In this document: positions 1 to 6,383 of the stretch, piece by piece | Numbering within the stretch: position 1 is the stretch's first letter | Layout: every line of letters starts with the position of its first letter | From: an uncultured Eubacteriales bacterium | GTDB taxonomy: Bacteria > Bacillota > Clostridia > Peptostreptococcales > Anaerovoracaceae | Length of the DNA stretch: 8,590 bases | Reading direction: 5' to 3' | NCBI GenBank assembly: GCA_959021945.1 | Contig: CAUEYG010000039.1 | Span: forward strand, 1-8,590 | Program-made: the position numbers and the translations under genes | Notes under the pieces: model-generated | Database searches by the model: none | Told to the model about the DNA's origin: nothing | Seen by the model: the letters and a program-made list of their open reading frames with translations, nothing else

Positions 1-87
1 AAAATATGGCAAAGCTAATAAAATCAATAAATTTGGGCTTGACAGAATAGGAAGGGAACTTTATTTCGATCCCCCCCTACCCGATTA

Positions 88-477
88 TTATATTCCTAAC
101 TCATGTTTTAATGCCTCCTGTAAAACAGAGGAAAAATTGATTTTTTTGGCTGAGGCTTCTTCGTTCAACCACTCTGGAATAGTGAGGGTTTTCTTAACTG
201 CCCTGTTATTGTGTCTTTTTCTATACTCAAGCGTATCACACTGAATATAGTTAATAAATTCATTTTCTTCAGCAGCGATATCATGTAAATTGCTTGCTGG
301 AGGGAGTTCTTTTTTGTCAGTCTCATAATCATAAAGCGTAAAGGCTAAAATATCCTCCGCCATCATCAGCGCATCTTTTAGGTCATCTCCACAAGTATAG
401 CAACCTTCCAGATCTGGAAAGTATACGGAATATCCTTTTTCTTCTTCGGTGAAAATCGCTGGATATACATATTTCAT
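88..477 (-). CDS. hicB: HicB-family antitoxin-like protein (no HicA partner in view)
   Basis: The gene encodes a 129-residue protein. Residues 1-50 have the HicB N-terminal pattern: a short basic start, YPAIF, then GYSVYFPDLEGCYTCGD and a helix rich in A, E and L, which is the partly degraded RNase H-like fold of HicB antitoxins. Residues 94-129 (AVKKTLTIPEWLNEEA followed by NFSSVLQEALKHELG) look like a C-terminal ribbon-helix-helix DNA-binding segment. Such proteins neutralise the HicA mRNA interferase and repress their own operon. I chose the ATG at 477 because an AGGTAATT-type spacer follows GGAGGT at the usual distance; an in-frame ATG at 492 overlaps that ribosome site and is unlikely. 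No HicA-like frame lies between this gene and the tRNA, or in the 87 bases after its stop. A hicA gene could lie beyond the left edge, or the gene may be a solitary regulator. The family call is firm, the function less so. Confidence 0.85.
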   Translation of the reverse strand: MKYVYPAIFTEEEKGYSVYFPDLEGCYTCGDDLKDALMMAEDILAFTLYDYETDKKELPPASNLHDIAAEENEFINYIQCDTLEYRKRHNNRAVKKTLTIPEWLNEEASAKKINFSSVLQEALKHELGI

Positions 478-484
478 TTTAATT

Positions 485-490
485 ACCTCC
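485..490 (-). promoter_or_regulatory. Shine-Dalgarno site that fixes the hicB start
   Basis: GGAGGT on the minus strand lies 7 bases before the ATG at 477. The longer in-frame alternative beginning at 492 would place its ATG inside this same element, so the shorter protein of 129 residues is the better choice. Confidence 0.8.
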
Positions 491-499
491 ATTTATTGT

Positions 500-518
500 A
501 GTGATAAGAAAGTGATAA
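500..518 (-). promoter_or_regulatory. Tandem 8-base direct repeat, candidate HicB operator
   Basis: The minus strand reads TTATCACTTTCTTATCACT: two identical TTATCACT units repeated with an 11-base period, directly upstream of the hicB ribosome site. RHH-type antitoxins usually bind repeated half-sites near their own promoter, and an 11-base period puts both copies on one face of the helix. Binding by this HicB is an inference. The nearby promoter is not clear: a weak TATTAA (519-524) lies just upstream with no good -35 box. Confidence 0.4.
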
Positions 519-530
519 TTAATATTTCGA

Positions 531-570
531 AGAAAATAAAGAAGCCTTGAAACACTCAAATTTCAAGGCT
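531..570 (-). terminator. Intrinsic terminator after tRNA-Glu
   Basis: On the minus strand a perfect 10-bp stem (AGCCTTGAAA pairing with TTTCAAGGCT, positions 561-570 and 543-552) closes an 8-base loop. A T-rich tail, TCTTTATTTTCT, follows. It begins only 3 bases beyond the tRNA 3' end, so it should end the tRNA transcript and insulate hicB from it. Confidence 0.85.
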
Positions 571-572
571 TT

Positions 573-647
573 TGGTATCCCGTAGGGGAGTCGAACCCCT
601 GTTGCCGCCGTGAGAGGGCGGCGTCTTGACCACTTGACCAACGGGAC
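573..647 (-). tRNA. tRNA-Glu (anticodon CTC)
   Basis: The 75-base minus-strand gene folds as a full cloverleaf: acceptor strand GTCCCGT with ACGGGAT, a D arm, an anticodon stem CCGCC/GGCGG enclosing loop CTCTCAC, and a T arm AGGGG-TTCGACT-CCCCT. The anticodon CTC (positions 612-614) reads GAG, so the charged amino acid is glutamate. The 3' CCA is encoded in the DNA after discriminator base A. The first acceptor pair is G1-U72, a wobble, where tRNA-Glu normally has G1-C72. A near-consensus promoter lies upstream and a terminator immediately downstream, so it is a single-gene transcript. Confidence 0.96.
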
Positions 648-665
648 AAATTATTACTGATATTC

Positions 666-694
666 ATTATAAACGTATTTTTTGTAATTGTCCA
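666..694 (-). promoter_or_regulatory. Sigma-A promoter of the tRNA-Glu gene
   Basis: On the minus strand, -35 TGGACA (689-694) and -10 TATAAT (666-671) are separated by exactly 17 bases. That is 5 of 6 and 6 of 6 matches to consensus. Transcription would begin near 659, about 12 bases before the mature tRNA 5' end. The -35 box overlaps that of the opposing permease promoter. Confidence 0.75.
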
Positions 695-716
695 CAGTTT
701 TTTTCAATTGTATACT
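688..716 (+). promoter_or_regulatory. Sigma-A promoter of the DMT permease gene
   Basis: TTGTCC (688-693), a 17-base spacer and TATACT (711-716) give 4 of 6 and 5 of 6 matches to consensus. The start point should lie near 723, leaving a leader of about 55 bases before the ATG at 778. The -35 hexamer shares five base pairs with the -35 of the divergent tRNA promoter. Confidence 0.6.
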
Positions 717-777
717 TCCCTGAAATACGATAAAATAAAGAACACAATTATTGCATTTACAGAGAGGAATACAAGTC

Positions 778-1731
778 ATGGCAGATAAGCGGCAGGGCGG
801 AACCCCAACGAAAGGGACTGTGGATATTGAAAAAGAAAGAGGGCAGAAAAAAAGAGCAATTATGGCCAATATTGGCCTCCTGTTTGTAGCTCTGTTCTGG
901 GGAGGCGGCTTTGTGGCAGGAAAATTTGCGTTGCAGGATATGCAGCCCTTTAATATTACAGCCTACCGTTATGTGGGAGCCACGCTCTTGATGGCATGCT
1001 TTTGCGTAAAAAAGTTCCGGCTGATTCATGTAAAAATGATTCTTGGGGGCGTCCTTGTAGGGTTTCTGGTGTTCTTGGGAAATACCTTGCAGACAGTGGG
1101 GCTTCAGTATACCACGCCGGGCAAGCAAAGCTTTATCATTTCTCTGTATACAGTAATGGTACCGCTGCTCTCCTGGCTGATTCTTAGGATTCGTCCGCCG
1201 AAAAAAATCATTGCTGCAGCAGTCATTGCTCTCATTGGAATTTCGCTGCTTACTTTAAAAGACGATCTGACCATTGGATGGGGAGATTTCCTGACCTTCC
1301 TTTTTGCAGTGGCCTTTTCCGTAGAAGTGATTCTTTTAGGTATTTTTATGAAGAATATGGATGCTACCATGTTCACTTTTATTGAAATTGCGTCAGCAGC
1401 AGTGTTTTCTGTCCTGACCGCCCTGCTTTTCGGAGAACCGCAAAGTATTGCAGATATGGGCATTGTTCCGTTGTGCGGGCTCCTTTACCTGATTTCCTTT
1501 AACTCCACCTTTGCCTTTCTTTTGCAGAATCGGTGCCAGAGCATTGCCCCGCCTAATTATGTAGCGATTCTCCTTTCCGTGGAAACGGTATTTGGAACCA
1601 TTTTTGCAATTGCTTTGGCTGGGGAAGTGTTCAGAGGACGGATGATCATTGGATGCATTCTCATGTTTATCGCTATTTTCATCGCAGTGGCGCCTCCTGG
1701 AAAGAGAGAGGAGAAGGAGAAGGCAGGTTAG
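778..1731 (+). CDS. DMT-superfamily (EamA) integral membrane transporter
   Basis: This 317-residue protein has the two-repeat EamA architecture of drug/metabolite transporters. After a charged cytoplasmic N-terminus of about 30 residues come roughly ten hydrophobic segments. The first repeat spans about 32-160 and includes WGGGFVAGKF (41-50) and the GNTLQTVGLQYTTPGKQSF region (101-119). The second spans about 168-305 and includes LSVETVFGTIFA (266-277) and GE at 282-283, typical of the second EamA repeat. The C-terminus is a charged tail encoded by a 25-base purine run. Family members export or import amino acids, metabolites or drugs; the substrate cannot be read from the sequence. The ATG at 778 is preceded by AGAGAGGA about 9 bases upstream. 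A TTG at 751, in frame but upstream of that ribosome site, is not favoured. The stop codon overlaps that of the convergent cca gene by four bases. Confidence 0.9.
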   Translation: MADKRQGGTPTKGTVDIEKERGQKKRAIMANIGLLFVALFWGGGFVAGKFALQDMQPFNITAYRYVGATLLMACFCVKKFRLIHVKMILGGVLVGFLVFLGNTLQTVGLQYTTPGKQSFIISLYTVMVPLLSWLILRIRPPKKIIAAAVIALIGISLLTLKDDLTIGWGDFLTFLFAVAFSVEVILLGIFMKNMDATMFTFIEIASAAVFSVLTALLFGEPQSIADMGIVPLCGLLYLISFNSTFAFLLQNRCQSIAPPNYVAILLSVETVFGTIFAIALAGEVFRGRMIIGCILMFIAIFIAVAPPGKREEKEKAG

Positions 1732-3074
1732 TTTTGGGGACAGTTCGGCAGATGCTCCCTTACAGCTTGGGATAGGGCCTCCTTTTCATTAGGCAGAGAG
1801 CCGTCTATGACACGTTCCAGCAGCCCATGCAGTACTTTTCCAATCTCAGGCCCCTGAGGGATTCCCATAAGGAGCAGGTCCCCGCCTTTTAAGGCCAAAT
1901 GCCTGATGGAAAAACACTGTTCTGCTTTCAGCACCTCTTCCACCACTTGCTCAAAGGCCTGAATATTGCTCACCCTCTGTTCCCTATGAATCGGATTCTG
2001 ACTTTTTACATCTGCAAGCTCCAGCTGGATTAGAAGACGAAGATTTTCCACGCCCAGTTTGTTCAGCAGCCGGCGGGCTTGTTTTGGTGTAGGCTGAAAA
2101 ACAATACCATGATTTTGTATGACTGTGGTCACCTTTTCTCTGGTATGATTGTCATATTTCAGGCGGGACATAACCTGGGAGGCAAGAGAGGCACTGAGGG
2201 CTTCATGTTTATAAAAATGGCCGGCACCCTTTTCGTCTATGGTCATTTTACCCGGCTTGCCTATATCGTGAAAAAATGCCGCTAACCTGAGGACGGGAAT
2301 GTTCGTTACATGGGAAATCACTTGTAAGGTATGGTCCCAAACCGTGTAGATGTGGTGGCTATTTTTCTGATCCAGATCAAACATAGGCTTTGCCTCAGGA
2401 ATGATGCGGGCGATCACCTCTCGGTGAGCAGCCAGAACCTGAGACGCCCAAGGTCCGCACAGCAGCTTTTCAAGCTCTATCCTGATTCGTTCTGCTGAAA
2501 TACGGTCCAGCAGGGGAAGGGTCTTGTACATGGCCTGAACGGTTTCTCTTTCAATTTTAAATCCCAGCTGTGAGGAAAAACGAACACAGCGCATGATACG
2601 CAGTGCGTCCTCTTGAAAGCGCTTTTCTGCTTTACCTACGCAGCGAAGCGTTTTCTCTTTTAAATCATGGCTGCCCTGAAAAGGATCCACCAGGCCCAGC
2701 AAAGGATGGTAAGCCATGGCGTTGATGGTAAAATCTCTGCGGCTCAGGTCCTCTGCAATATGGGGAGTAAACATTACCTGATCCGGGCGGCGGCCGTCAG
2801 AATAAGTGCCGTCAATCCGAAAGGTGGTTATTTCAAAAGGCTGATCATCCAGCAAAAGGGTGACTGTCCCATGCTTTAATCCTGTTTCAATGACTGGAAA
2901 TGCCTGAAAGCAGCTTTTTATAGCCTCCGGTTCAGCGCTGGTGCAAATATCCCAGTCATTGGGCCTTCTGCCCAGCAGAGAATCACGGACGCAGCCCCCT
3001 ACAACAAAGGCCTGATAACCGCAATCTTCCAGCTTTTGTATAACAGCAGACACCTGCTTTGGTATTTTGATCAT
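1728..3074 (-). CDS. cca: CCA-adding tRNA nucleotidyltransferase (class II, with HD domain)
   Basis: The enzyme builds or repairs the 3' CCA end of tRNAs from CTP and ATP without a nucleic acid template. In a numbering that starts at the TTG at 3080, the signatures run in the expected order. Motif A has GG (28-29), VRD (31-33) and the metal-binding DWD (42-44). The flexible-loop region DGRRPD follows (95-100), then RRDFTINAM (114-122). EDALR (157-161) is the EDxxR amino-acid template that reads C and A bases. A C-terminal HD-type domain follows, with H250, HD (271-272) and KHE (291-293). The length of about 450 residues fits the family. CC-only or A-only variants exist in some bacteria, but the intact flexible loop and EDxxR favour full CCA activity. 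The start is either ATG at 3074 (11 bases from AAGGAG) or TTG at 3080 (5 bases); both give the same protein but for two residues. Confidence 0.94.
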   Translation of the reverse strand: MIKIPKQVSAVIQKLEDCGYQAFVVGGCVRDSLLGRRPNDWDICTSAEPEAIKSCFQAFPVIETGLKHGTVTLLLDDQPFEITTFRIDGTYSDGRRPDQVMFTPHIAEDLSRRDFTINAMAYHPLLGLVDPFQGSHDLKEKTLRCVGKAEKRFQEDALRIMRCVRFSSQLGFKIERETVQAMYKTLPLLDRISAERIRIELEKLLCGPWASQVLAAHREVIARIIPEAKPMFDLDQKNSHHIYTVWDHTLQVISHVTNIPVLRLAAFFHDIGKPGKMTIDEKGAGHFYKHEALSASLASQVMSRLKYDNHTREKVTTVIQNHGIVFQPTPKQARRLLNKLGVENLRLLIQLELADVKSQNPIHREQRVSNIQAFEQVVEEVLKAEQCFSIRHLALKGGDLLLMGIPQGPEIGKVLHGLLERVIDGSLPNEKEALSQAVREHLPNCPQN

Positions 3075-3095
3075 TTGCAAAACATCTCCTTATCC

Positions 3096-3124
3096 TTTCT
3101 ATTTTAGCACAAAAACGGTATAAT
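3096..3124 (+). promoter_or_regulatory. Likely promoter of the decarboxylase-antiporter operon
   Basis: A perfect -10 TATAAT (3119-3124) is followed by a leader of about 22 bases to the decarboxylase ATG. The -35 region 17 bases upstream (TTTCTA, 3096-3101) is poor, which suggests weak basal activity or help from an activator. Confidence 0.5.
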
Positions 3125-3132
3125 AAAGACAA
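3101..3132 (-). promoter_or_regulatory. Tentative promoter of cca
   Basis: On the minus strand, TAAAAT (3101-3106) is a 5 of 6 match to the -10 box. The nearest good -35, TTGTCT (3127-3132), is 20 bases away, which is long. The elements interdigitate with the opposing decarboxylase promoter inside a 72-base divergent gap. Confidence 0.3.
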
Positions 3133-3152
3133 TTTCCCGAAAGGAGTGCATT

Positions 3153-4583
3153 ATGAATCAAAAAATCAGTACAACCGAATTTTTATTGAACCATGCAAAG
3201 GCCCATCCTGTTTCTTTCCACATGCCCGGACACAAGGGCGCAGACCTTTACCGCAGATTTGGCTATGGTTCTTTTCTCGATAAATTTATGGACTGCGATA
3301 TTACAGAAATACCCGGTGCAGACAATTTGTTTCAAACAGAAGGGATTCTAAAGCAAACCCAGCTTCGCTACGCTGATTTGTATGGCGCGGAGCATTCTTA
3401 TCTGTTAATCAACGGAACCAGCGGAGGGATTTTAGCCGCTGTTTTAGCCAGCGTACCTGAGGGAGGAAAATTGATTATGGCAAGAAACTGCCATAAATCA
3501 GTCTTTAATGCTCTGACCCTGGGAAATGTGCAGCCAGCGTACATTTATCCGGAAATGATGGAAGCCCACGGAATCCTTGGAGCAATTACTCCTGAGGAAG
3601 TAGAACGGGTTATGAAAGAAAATCCGGATGCATCAGCGGTTATTTTGCCAAGCCCTAATTACTATGGTATATGCAGTGACATTAAAGCTATTGCCCAGGT
3701 TGTTCATAAATATGGAAAGGTGCTGATTGTGGATCAGGCACACGGCGCCCATTTGAAATGGCTCAGCAAGCCGCAGTACGGCGGGGCCGGACCGGGATGC
3801 GCAGAGGAGGCGGGAGCTGATCTTGTTATTAACAGCATTCATAAAACACTGGCTTCTTTTACCCAGAGCGCAGTTTTAAACTTAACTTCGGACAGAGTAG
3901 ACCGTTATGCTTTGGAAGATAAACTTCAGGCTGTGCAGAGTACCAGCCCCTCTTATTTGTTGATGGCTTCTTTGGATATCAGTGCAGCTTTGTTGGAACA
4001 TCACAGAAAAGAACTGATGGGGAATTGGAACGAAAATCTGGATTATTTTTATGAGACAGTTAAAAAAATCCCTGATCTCAAGGTAATTGAGGACCGAGAG
4101 ACTTTAGACCGGAGCAAAATTAATATTGATACATCGTGCCTTGGGATGACTGCCGGTGAACTGGAACAAAAGCTGATGGAAAGAGGTATTTTCTCCGAAC
4201 TGACAACAGGCAGCATTTTAATGATGATGACCGGAGTGGGAAATCAGAGGAGGGATTTTGATCTGCTGCTTCATGGACTGCGTGAAATTCGCAGCAGCTT
4301 GGGAAAAGGGACAGGTGAAGTACAGATCAGCCAAAAAGGGGGCAGAATGCCAAAGAGAGCAGAGATCTTTCCTGTTCCCAAAATCAAGCAAAGGGTAAAG
4401 CTTTCCCATGCAGAGGGCAAGATCTGCGCATCTTCCATTATTCCTTATCCGCCGGGAATTCCTTTAATCTGCCCGGGGGAAAAGTTGGATAAAGAAGATC
4501 TTCAGTATATCATAGAACTGCGGAAGGCTGGAGAAAAGGTAATTGGCGTAAATGATCAGGGCGAAGTGATTGTAGGAGCTTGA
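3153..4583 (+). CDS. Orn/Lys/Arg-family PLP-dependent amino acid decarboxylase
   Basis: This 476-residue protein is a fold-type I PLP enzyme of the Orn/Lys/Arg decarboxylase family, in the short Gram-positive form (similar in length to Bacillus SpeA and YaaO) without the extra N-terminal domain of enterobacterial inducible enzymes. Visible signatures are HMPGHKG (23-29), the glycine-rich NGTSGG (87-92), DQAHGAH (194-200, with D194 expected to hold the PLP ring nitrogen) and NSIHKT (227-232), in which K231 should form the Schiff base. The C-terminal domain carries YPPGIPLICPGE (432-443). The reaction releases CO2 from a basic amino acid, consumes a proton and yields a polyamine or agmatine; lysine, arginine and ornithine cannot be told apart here. 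ATG at 3153 follows AAGGAG by 6 bases. An NhaC-type antiporter gene begins 30 bases after the stop, with no terminator between them, so the two are probably cotranscribed. Confidence 0.92.
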   Translation: MNQKISTTEFLLNHAKAHPVSFHMPGHKGADLYRRFGYGSFLDKFMDCDITEIPGADNLFQTEGILKQTQLRYADLYGAEHSYLLINGTSGGILAAVLASVPEGGKLIMARNCHKSVFNALTLGNVQPAYIYPEMMEAHGILGAITPEEVERVMKENPDASAVILPSPNYYGICSDIKAIAQVVHKYGKVLIVDQAHGAHLKWLSKPQYGGAGPGCAEEAGADLVINSIHKTLASFTQSAVLNLTSDRVDRYALEDKLQAVQSTSPSYLLMASLDISAALLEHHRKELMGNWNENLDYFYETVKKIPDLKVIEDRETLDRSKINIDTSCLGMTAGELEQKLMERGIFSELTTGSILMMMTGVGNQRRDFDLLLHGLREIRSSLGKGTGEVQISQKGGRMPKRAEIFPVPKIKQRVKLSHAEGKICASSIIPYPPGIPLICPGEKLDKEDLQYIIELRKAGEKVIGVNDQGEVIVGA

Positions 4584-4602
4584 TATCTTTGTCCATGGAG
4601 AG

Positions 4603-4616
4603 AAGGTGAACGTTTG
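4603..4616 (+). promoter_or_regulatory. Ribosome site and TTG start of the NhaC-type gene
   Basis: AAGGTG (4603-4608) lies 5 bases before TTG at 4614. Nearby ATGs at 4595 and 4618 are out of frame and stop at once. The first in-frame ATG, at codon 14, would remove most of the first membrane segment. TTG is therefore the only good start. Confidence 0.7.
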
Positions 4617-5930
4617 GATGTATTAATTGCATTTGCTGTTTTTATTGGGGCCATGGGAACTTGTCTTGTTGCAGGACAGTCTATGCTGCTGCCTTTGATC
4701 ATCGGATTTGTCTGCTTTTACGCAGTAGGACTGCATAAACAATTTTCCTTTGGCCAAATTGGGAAAATGGCTGCAAAGGGAGCTGCGGACTCGTTGGTTG
4801 TAATTGAAGTGCTGCTTTTAATTGGGATTATTACAGCACTCTGGCGCTGCAGCGGCACGATTGCCTTTTTTGTTTATTATGGGATTCAAATCATAACTCC
4901 CACAATGTTTATTTTGATTACCTTTTTATTATCCTGTCTGCTGTCCTATGCCCTGGGCACCTCCTTTGGCGTGGCAGGAACTGTAGGAGTGATCTTTATG
5001 GCGCTGGCCCGAAGTGGAGACGTCAGTGAGATTGTTACAGCTGGGGCCGTTATGTCCGGCGTATATTTTGGAGACCGAGGGTCACCGGCATCTTCCAGCG
5101 CAAACCTGGTGGCAGCTGTAACTGGGACAAAGCTCTATGATAATGTAAAAGAAATGATGAAAACAGGTATGATTCCTCTCGCCTTAGCGGCAGTGATTTA
5201 TTTGCTTTTGTCTGTAAAAAACCCTATTTCTCATGTAGATGATACCATCTTAAAAGCCTTGCAAAGTGAATTTACCATAAACATATGGCTGGTTGCACCG
5301 GCAGTTTTGATGCTGGTGCTCCCCCTATTTAAAGTAAACGTTATGATTGCTATGGCAGCCAGTATTATCAGCGGTGCGGCAGTGACCATGGGAATTCAAA
5401 AAATGTCTTTTTTGGACATGTGCAGTATGGCTGTGGGGGGATTTTCCGCCAAAAGCGACAGCTTAAATACGATCTTAGGAGGAGGGGGTATTATATCCAT
5501 GCTTGAGGTCTGCGGCATTGTGATTTTATCCTGTTCCTATTCGGGAATCTTTAGCGGCACTGATATGCTGGGGAATATTCAATGGGTCTTGGAAAAATTG
5601 ACAGCAAAAATTGGGCTCTTTGGTACAATGGTTGTGACAGGACTGGCAACTACAGGAATCTTTTGCAATCAGACGGTGGCTTCCATCATGTGCAGCGATT
5701 TGATGGCAAAACTCTATGACAAGCATGGAACCGGAAGAACAGAGCTGGCCATTGATATAGAAAATTCTGTGATTGTCACATCAGGTCTGGTGCCTTGGGC
5801 AATTGCCTGCACCGTACCGCTGGGGATGCTGGACGTAGGAATGGCAGCCTTGCCTTATTCGGTGCTGCTTTATCTGATCCCTATTTGTTATTTTTGTACA
5901 AAGAGAATTTGGTTTAAAAAAGGATGTTAG
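4614..5930 (+). CDS. nhaC: NhaC-family Na+/H+ antiporter-like membrane protein
   Basis: The 438-residue protein has about eleven or twelve hydrophobic segments and NhaC-family signatures. These include GTSFGVAGTVGV (115-126), the strongly conserved GVYFGDRGSPASSSAN (149-164), CNQTVASIM (351-359) and IENSVIVTSGLVPWAI (382-397). Known NhaC-family proteins exchange Na+ for H+, and some members couple organic anion exchange to these ions (MleN, malate/lactate). The gene starts at TTG, supported by AAGGTG 5 bases upstream. It sits 30 bases after the basic amino acid decarboxylase with no separate amino-acid/amine exchanger in the window, so it may serve that enzyme, either by correcting ion balance or by moving its substrate or product. 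The family call is solid; the transported ion pair is not determined by the sequence. Confidence 0.88.
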   Translation: MDVLIAFAVFIGAMGTCLVAGQSMLLPLIIGFVCFYAVGLHKQFSFGQIGKMAAKGAADSLVVIEVLLLIGIITALWRCSGTIAFFVYYGIQIITPTMFILITFLLSCLLSYALGTSFGVAGTVGVIFMALARSGDVSEIVTAGAVMSGVYFGDRGSPASSSANLVAAVTGTKLYDNVKEMMKTGMIPLALAAVIYLLLSVKNPISHVDDTILKALQSEFTINIWLVAPAVLMLVLPLFKVNVMIAMAASIISGAAVTMGIQKMSFLDMCSMAVGGFSAKSDSLNTILGGGGIISMLEVCGIVILSCSYSGIFSGTDMLGNIQWVLEKLTAKIGLFGTMVVTGLATTGIFCNQTVASIMCSDLMAKLYDKHGTGRTELAIDIENSVIVTSGLVPWAIACTVPLGMLDVGMAALPYSVLLYLIPICYFCTKRIWFKKGC

Positions 5931-5936
5931 AAAAAG

Positions 5937-5965
5937 GGGACAAGGGGTAAGAATAGTGATATAAA
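5937..5965 (+). promoter_or_regulatory. Weak candidate promoter for mop
   Basis: GGGACA (5937-5942), a 17-base spacer and TATAAA (5960-5965) match the consensus at 4 of 6 and 5 of 6 positions. No terminator lies between nhaC and mop, so mop could equally be read through from upstream. Confidence 0.3.
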
Positions 5966-6015
5966 TAAAATAGGTAAAAGCGGCAGTTGTGTTGTCCGCA
6001 GAAAGGAACAGGAAC

Positions 6016-6225
6016 ATGAGATTAAGTGCAAGAAATCAGTTAAAAGGTAAAGTTGTTGAAATTCAGGAGGGTGCAGTGAACGCTATCGTAATTATTGATA
6101 TTGGCGGCGGCAACAGAATCAGCTCATCCATTACCATGACATCTGTAAAAGAGCTGGGCCTGGAAGTTGGCAAAGAAGCTTACGCAGTAATAAAAGCATC
6201 TTCTGTAATGGTAGGAATCGACTAA
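6016..6225 (+). CDS. mop: Molbindin (Mop) molybdate/tungstate-binding protein
   Basis: The 69-residue protein is a single Mop (TOBE-like) domain, the usual size of clostridial molbindins. It shows the whole family pattern: MRLSARNQLKGKV at the start, GAVNAIVIIDIGGG (19-32), ISSSITMTSV (35-44), LGLEVG (47-52) and IKASSVMV (59-66). Mop proteins assemble into hexamers in the cytoplasm that store or buffer molybdate or tungstate for molybdoenzymes or tungstoenzymes. The ATG at 6016 follows AAAGGA by 8 bases. A GTG at 5989 in the same frame would add nine residues that do not belong to the domain and would place the ribosome site inside the gene. No mod transport or cofactor genes are seen nearby. 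A strong terminator follows 18 bases after the stop. Confidence 0.93.
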   Translation: MRLSARNQLKGKVVEIQEGAVNAIVIIDIGGGNRISSSITMTSVKELGLEVGKEAYAVIKASSVMVGID

Positions 6226-6243
6226 TCGAGTGATCAGATAGGC

Positions 6244-6278
6244 GGGCGCTGGGAAAATCTCAGCGTCTTTTGTTTTTT
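6244..6278 (+). terminator. Intrinsic terminator after mop
   Basis: Positions 6244-6254 pair with 6258-6268 (11 pairs, three of them G-T wobbles, around the core GCGCTG/CAGCGT) and enclose an AAA loop. The stem runs into TTTTGTTTTTT. It should end the decarboxylase-nhaC-mop block and separate it from the VOC-coaB-coaC operon. Confidence 0.9.
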
Positions 6279-6383
6279 GTCTAATTGGGCTGCCATTGTA
6301 GAATTTCGCTTCAATATATAGTAAAATAGCAGTGTATTTGATGTATCCGGGAGAAAAGTATATGAATTTGGGGAGGATAAAGG

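Noticed and set aside
39..67. A perfect TTGACA with TATTTC 17 bases downstream, pointing antisense into hicB.
   Set aside because: The -10 matches only 3 of 6 positions, so antisense transcription is not supported.
65..80. TTCGATCCCCC resembles the T-loop side of a tRNA and could mark an attachment-site remnant of an island at tRNA-Glu.
   Set aside because: It has no matching GG stem side and does not repeat the 3' end of the tRNA-Glu gene, so no att pair is supported.
2..243. An open frame on the plus strand entering from the left edge, with protein-like early codons and a run of seven C bases.
   Set aside because: Only about 28 codons precede its overlap with hicB, no start or family motif is seen, and an open run of that length is expected by chance.
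1104..1463. Minus-strand open frame of 119 codons inside the permease gene.
   Set aside because: The overlapping plus-strand gene has EamA signatures throughout, and the antisense frame shows no recognisable pattern or ribosome site.
5931..6015. Possible molybdenum-cofactor riboswitch upstream of mop.
   Set aside because: The gap is only 85 bases, without extended stem structure. Riboswitches of that class are longer.
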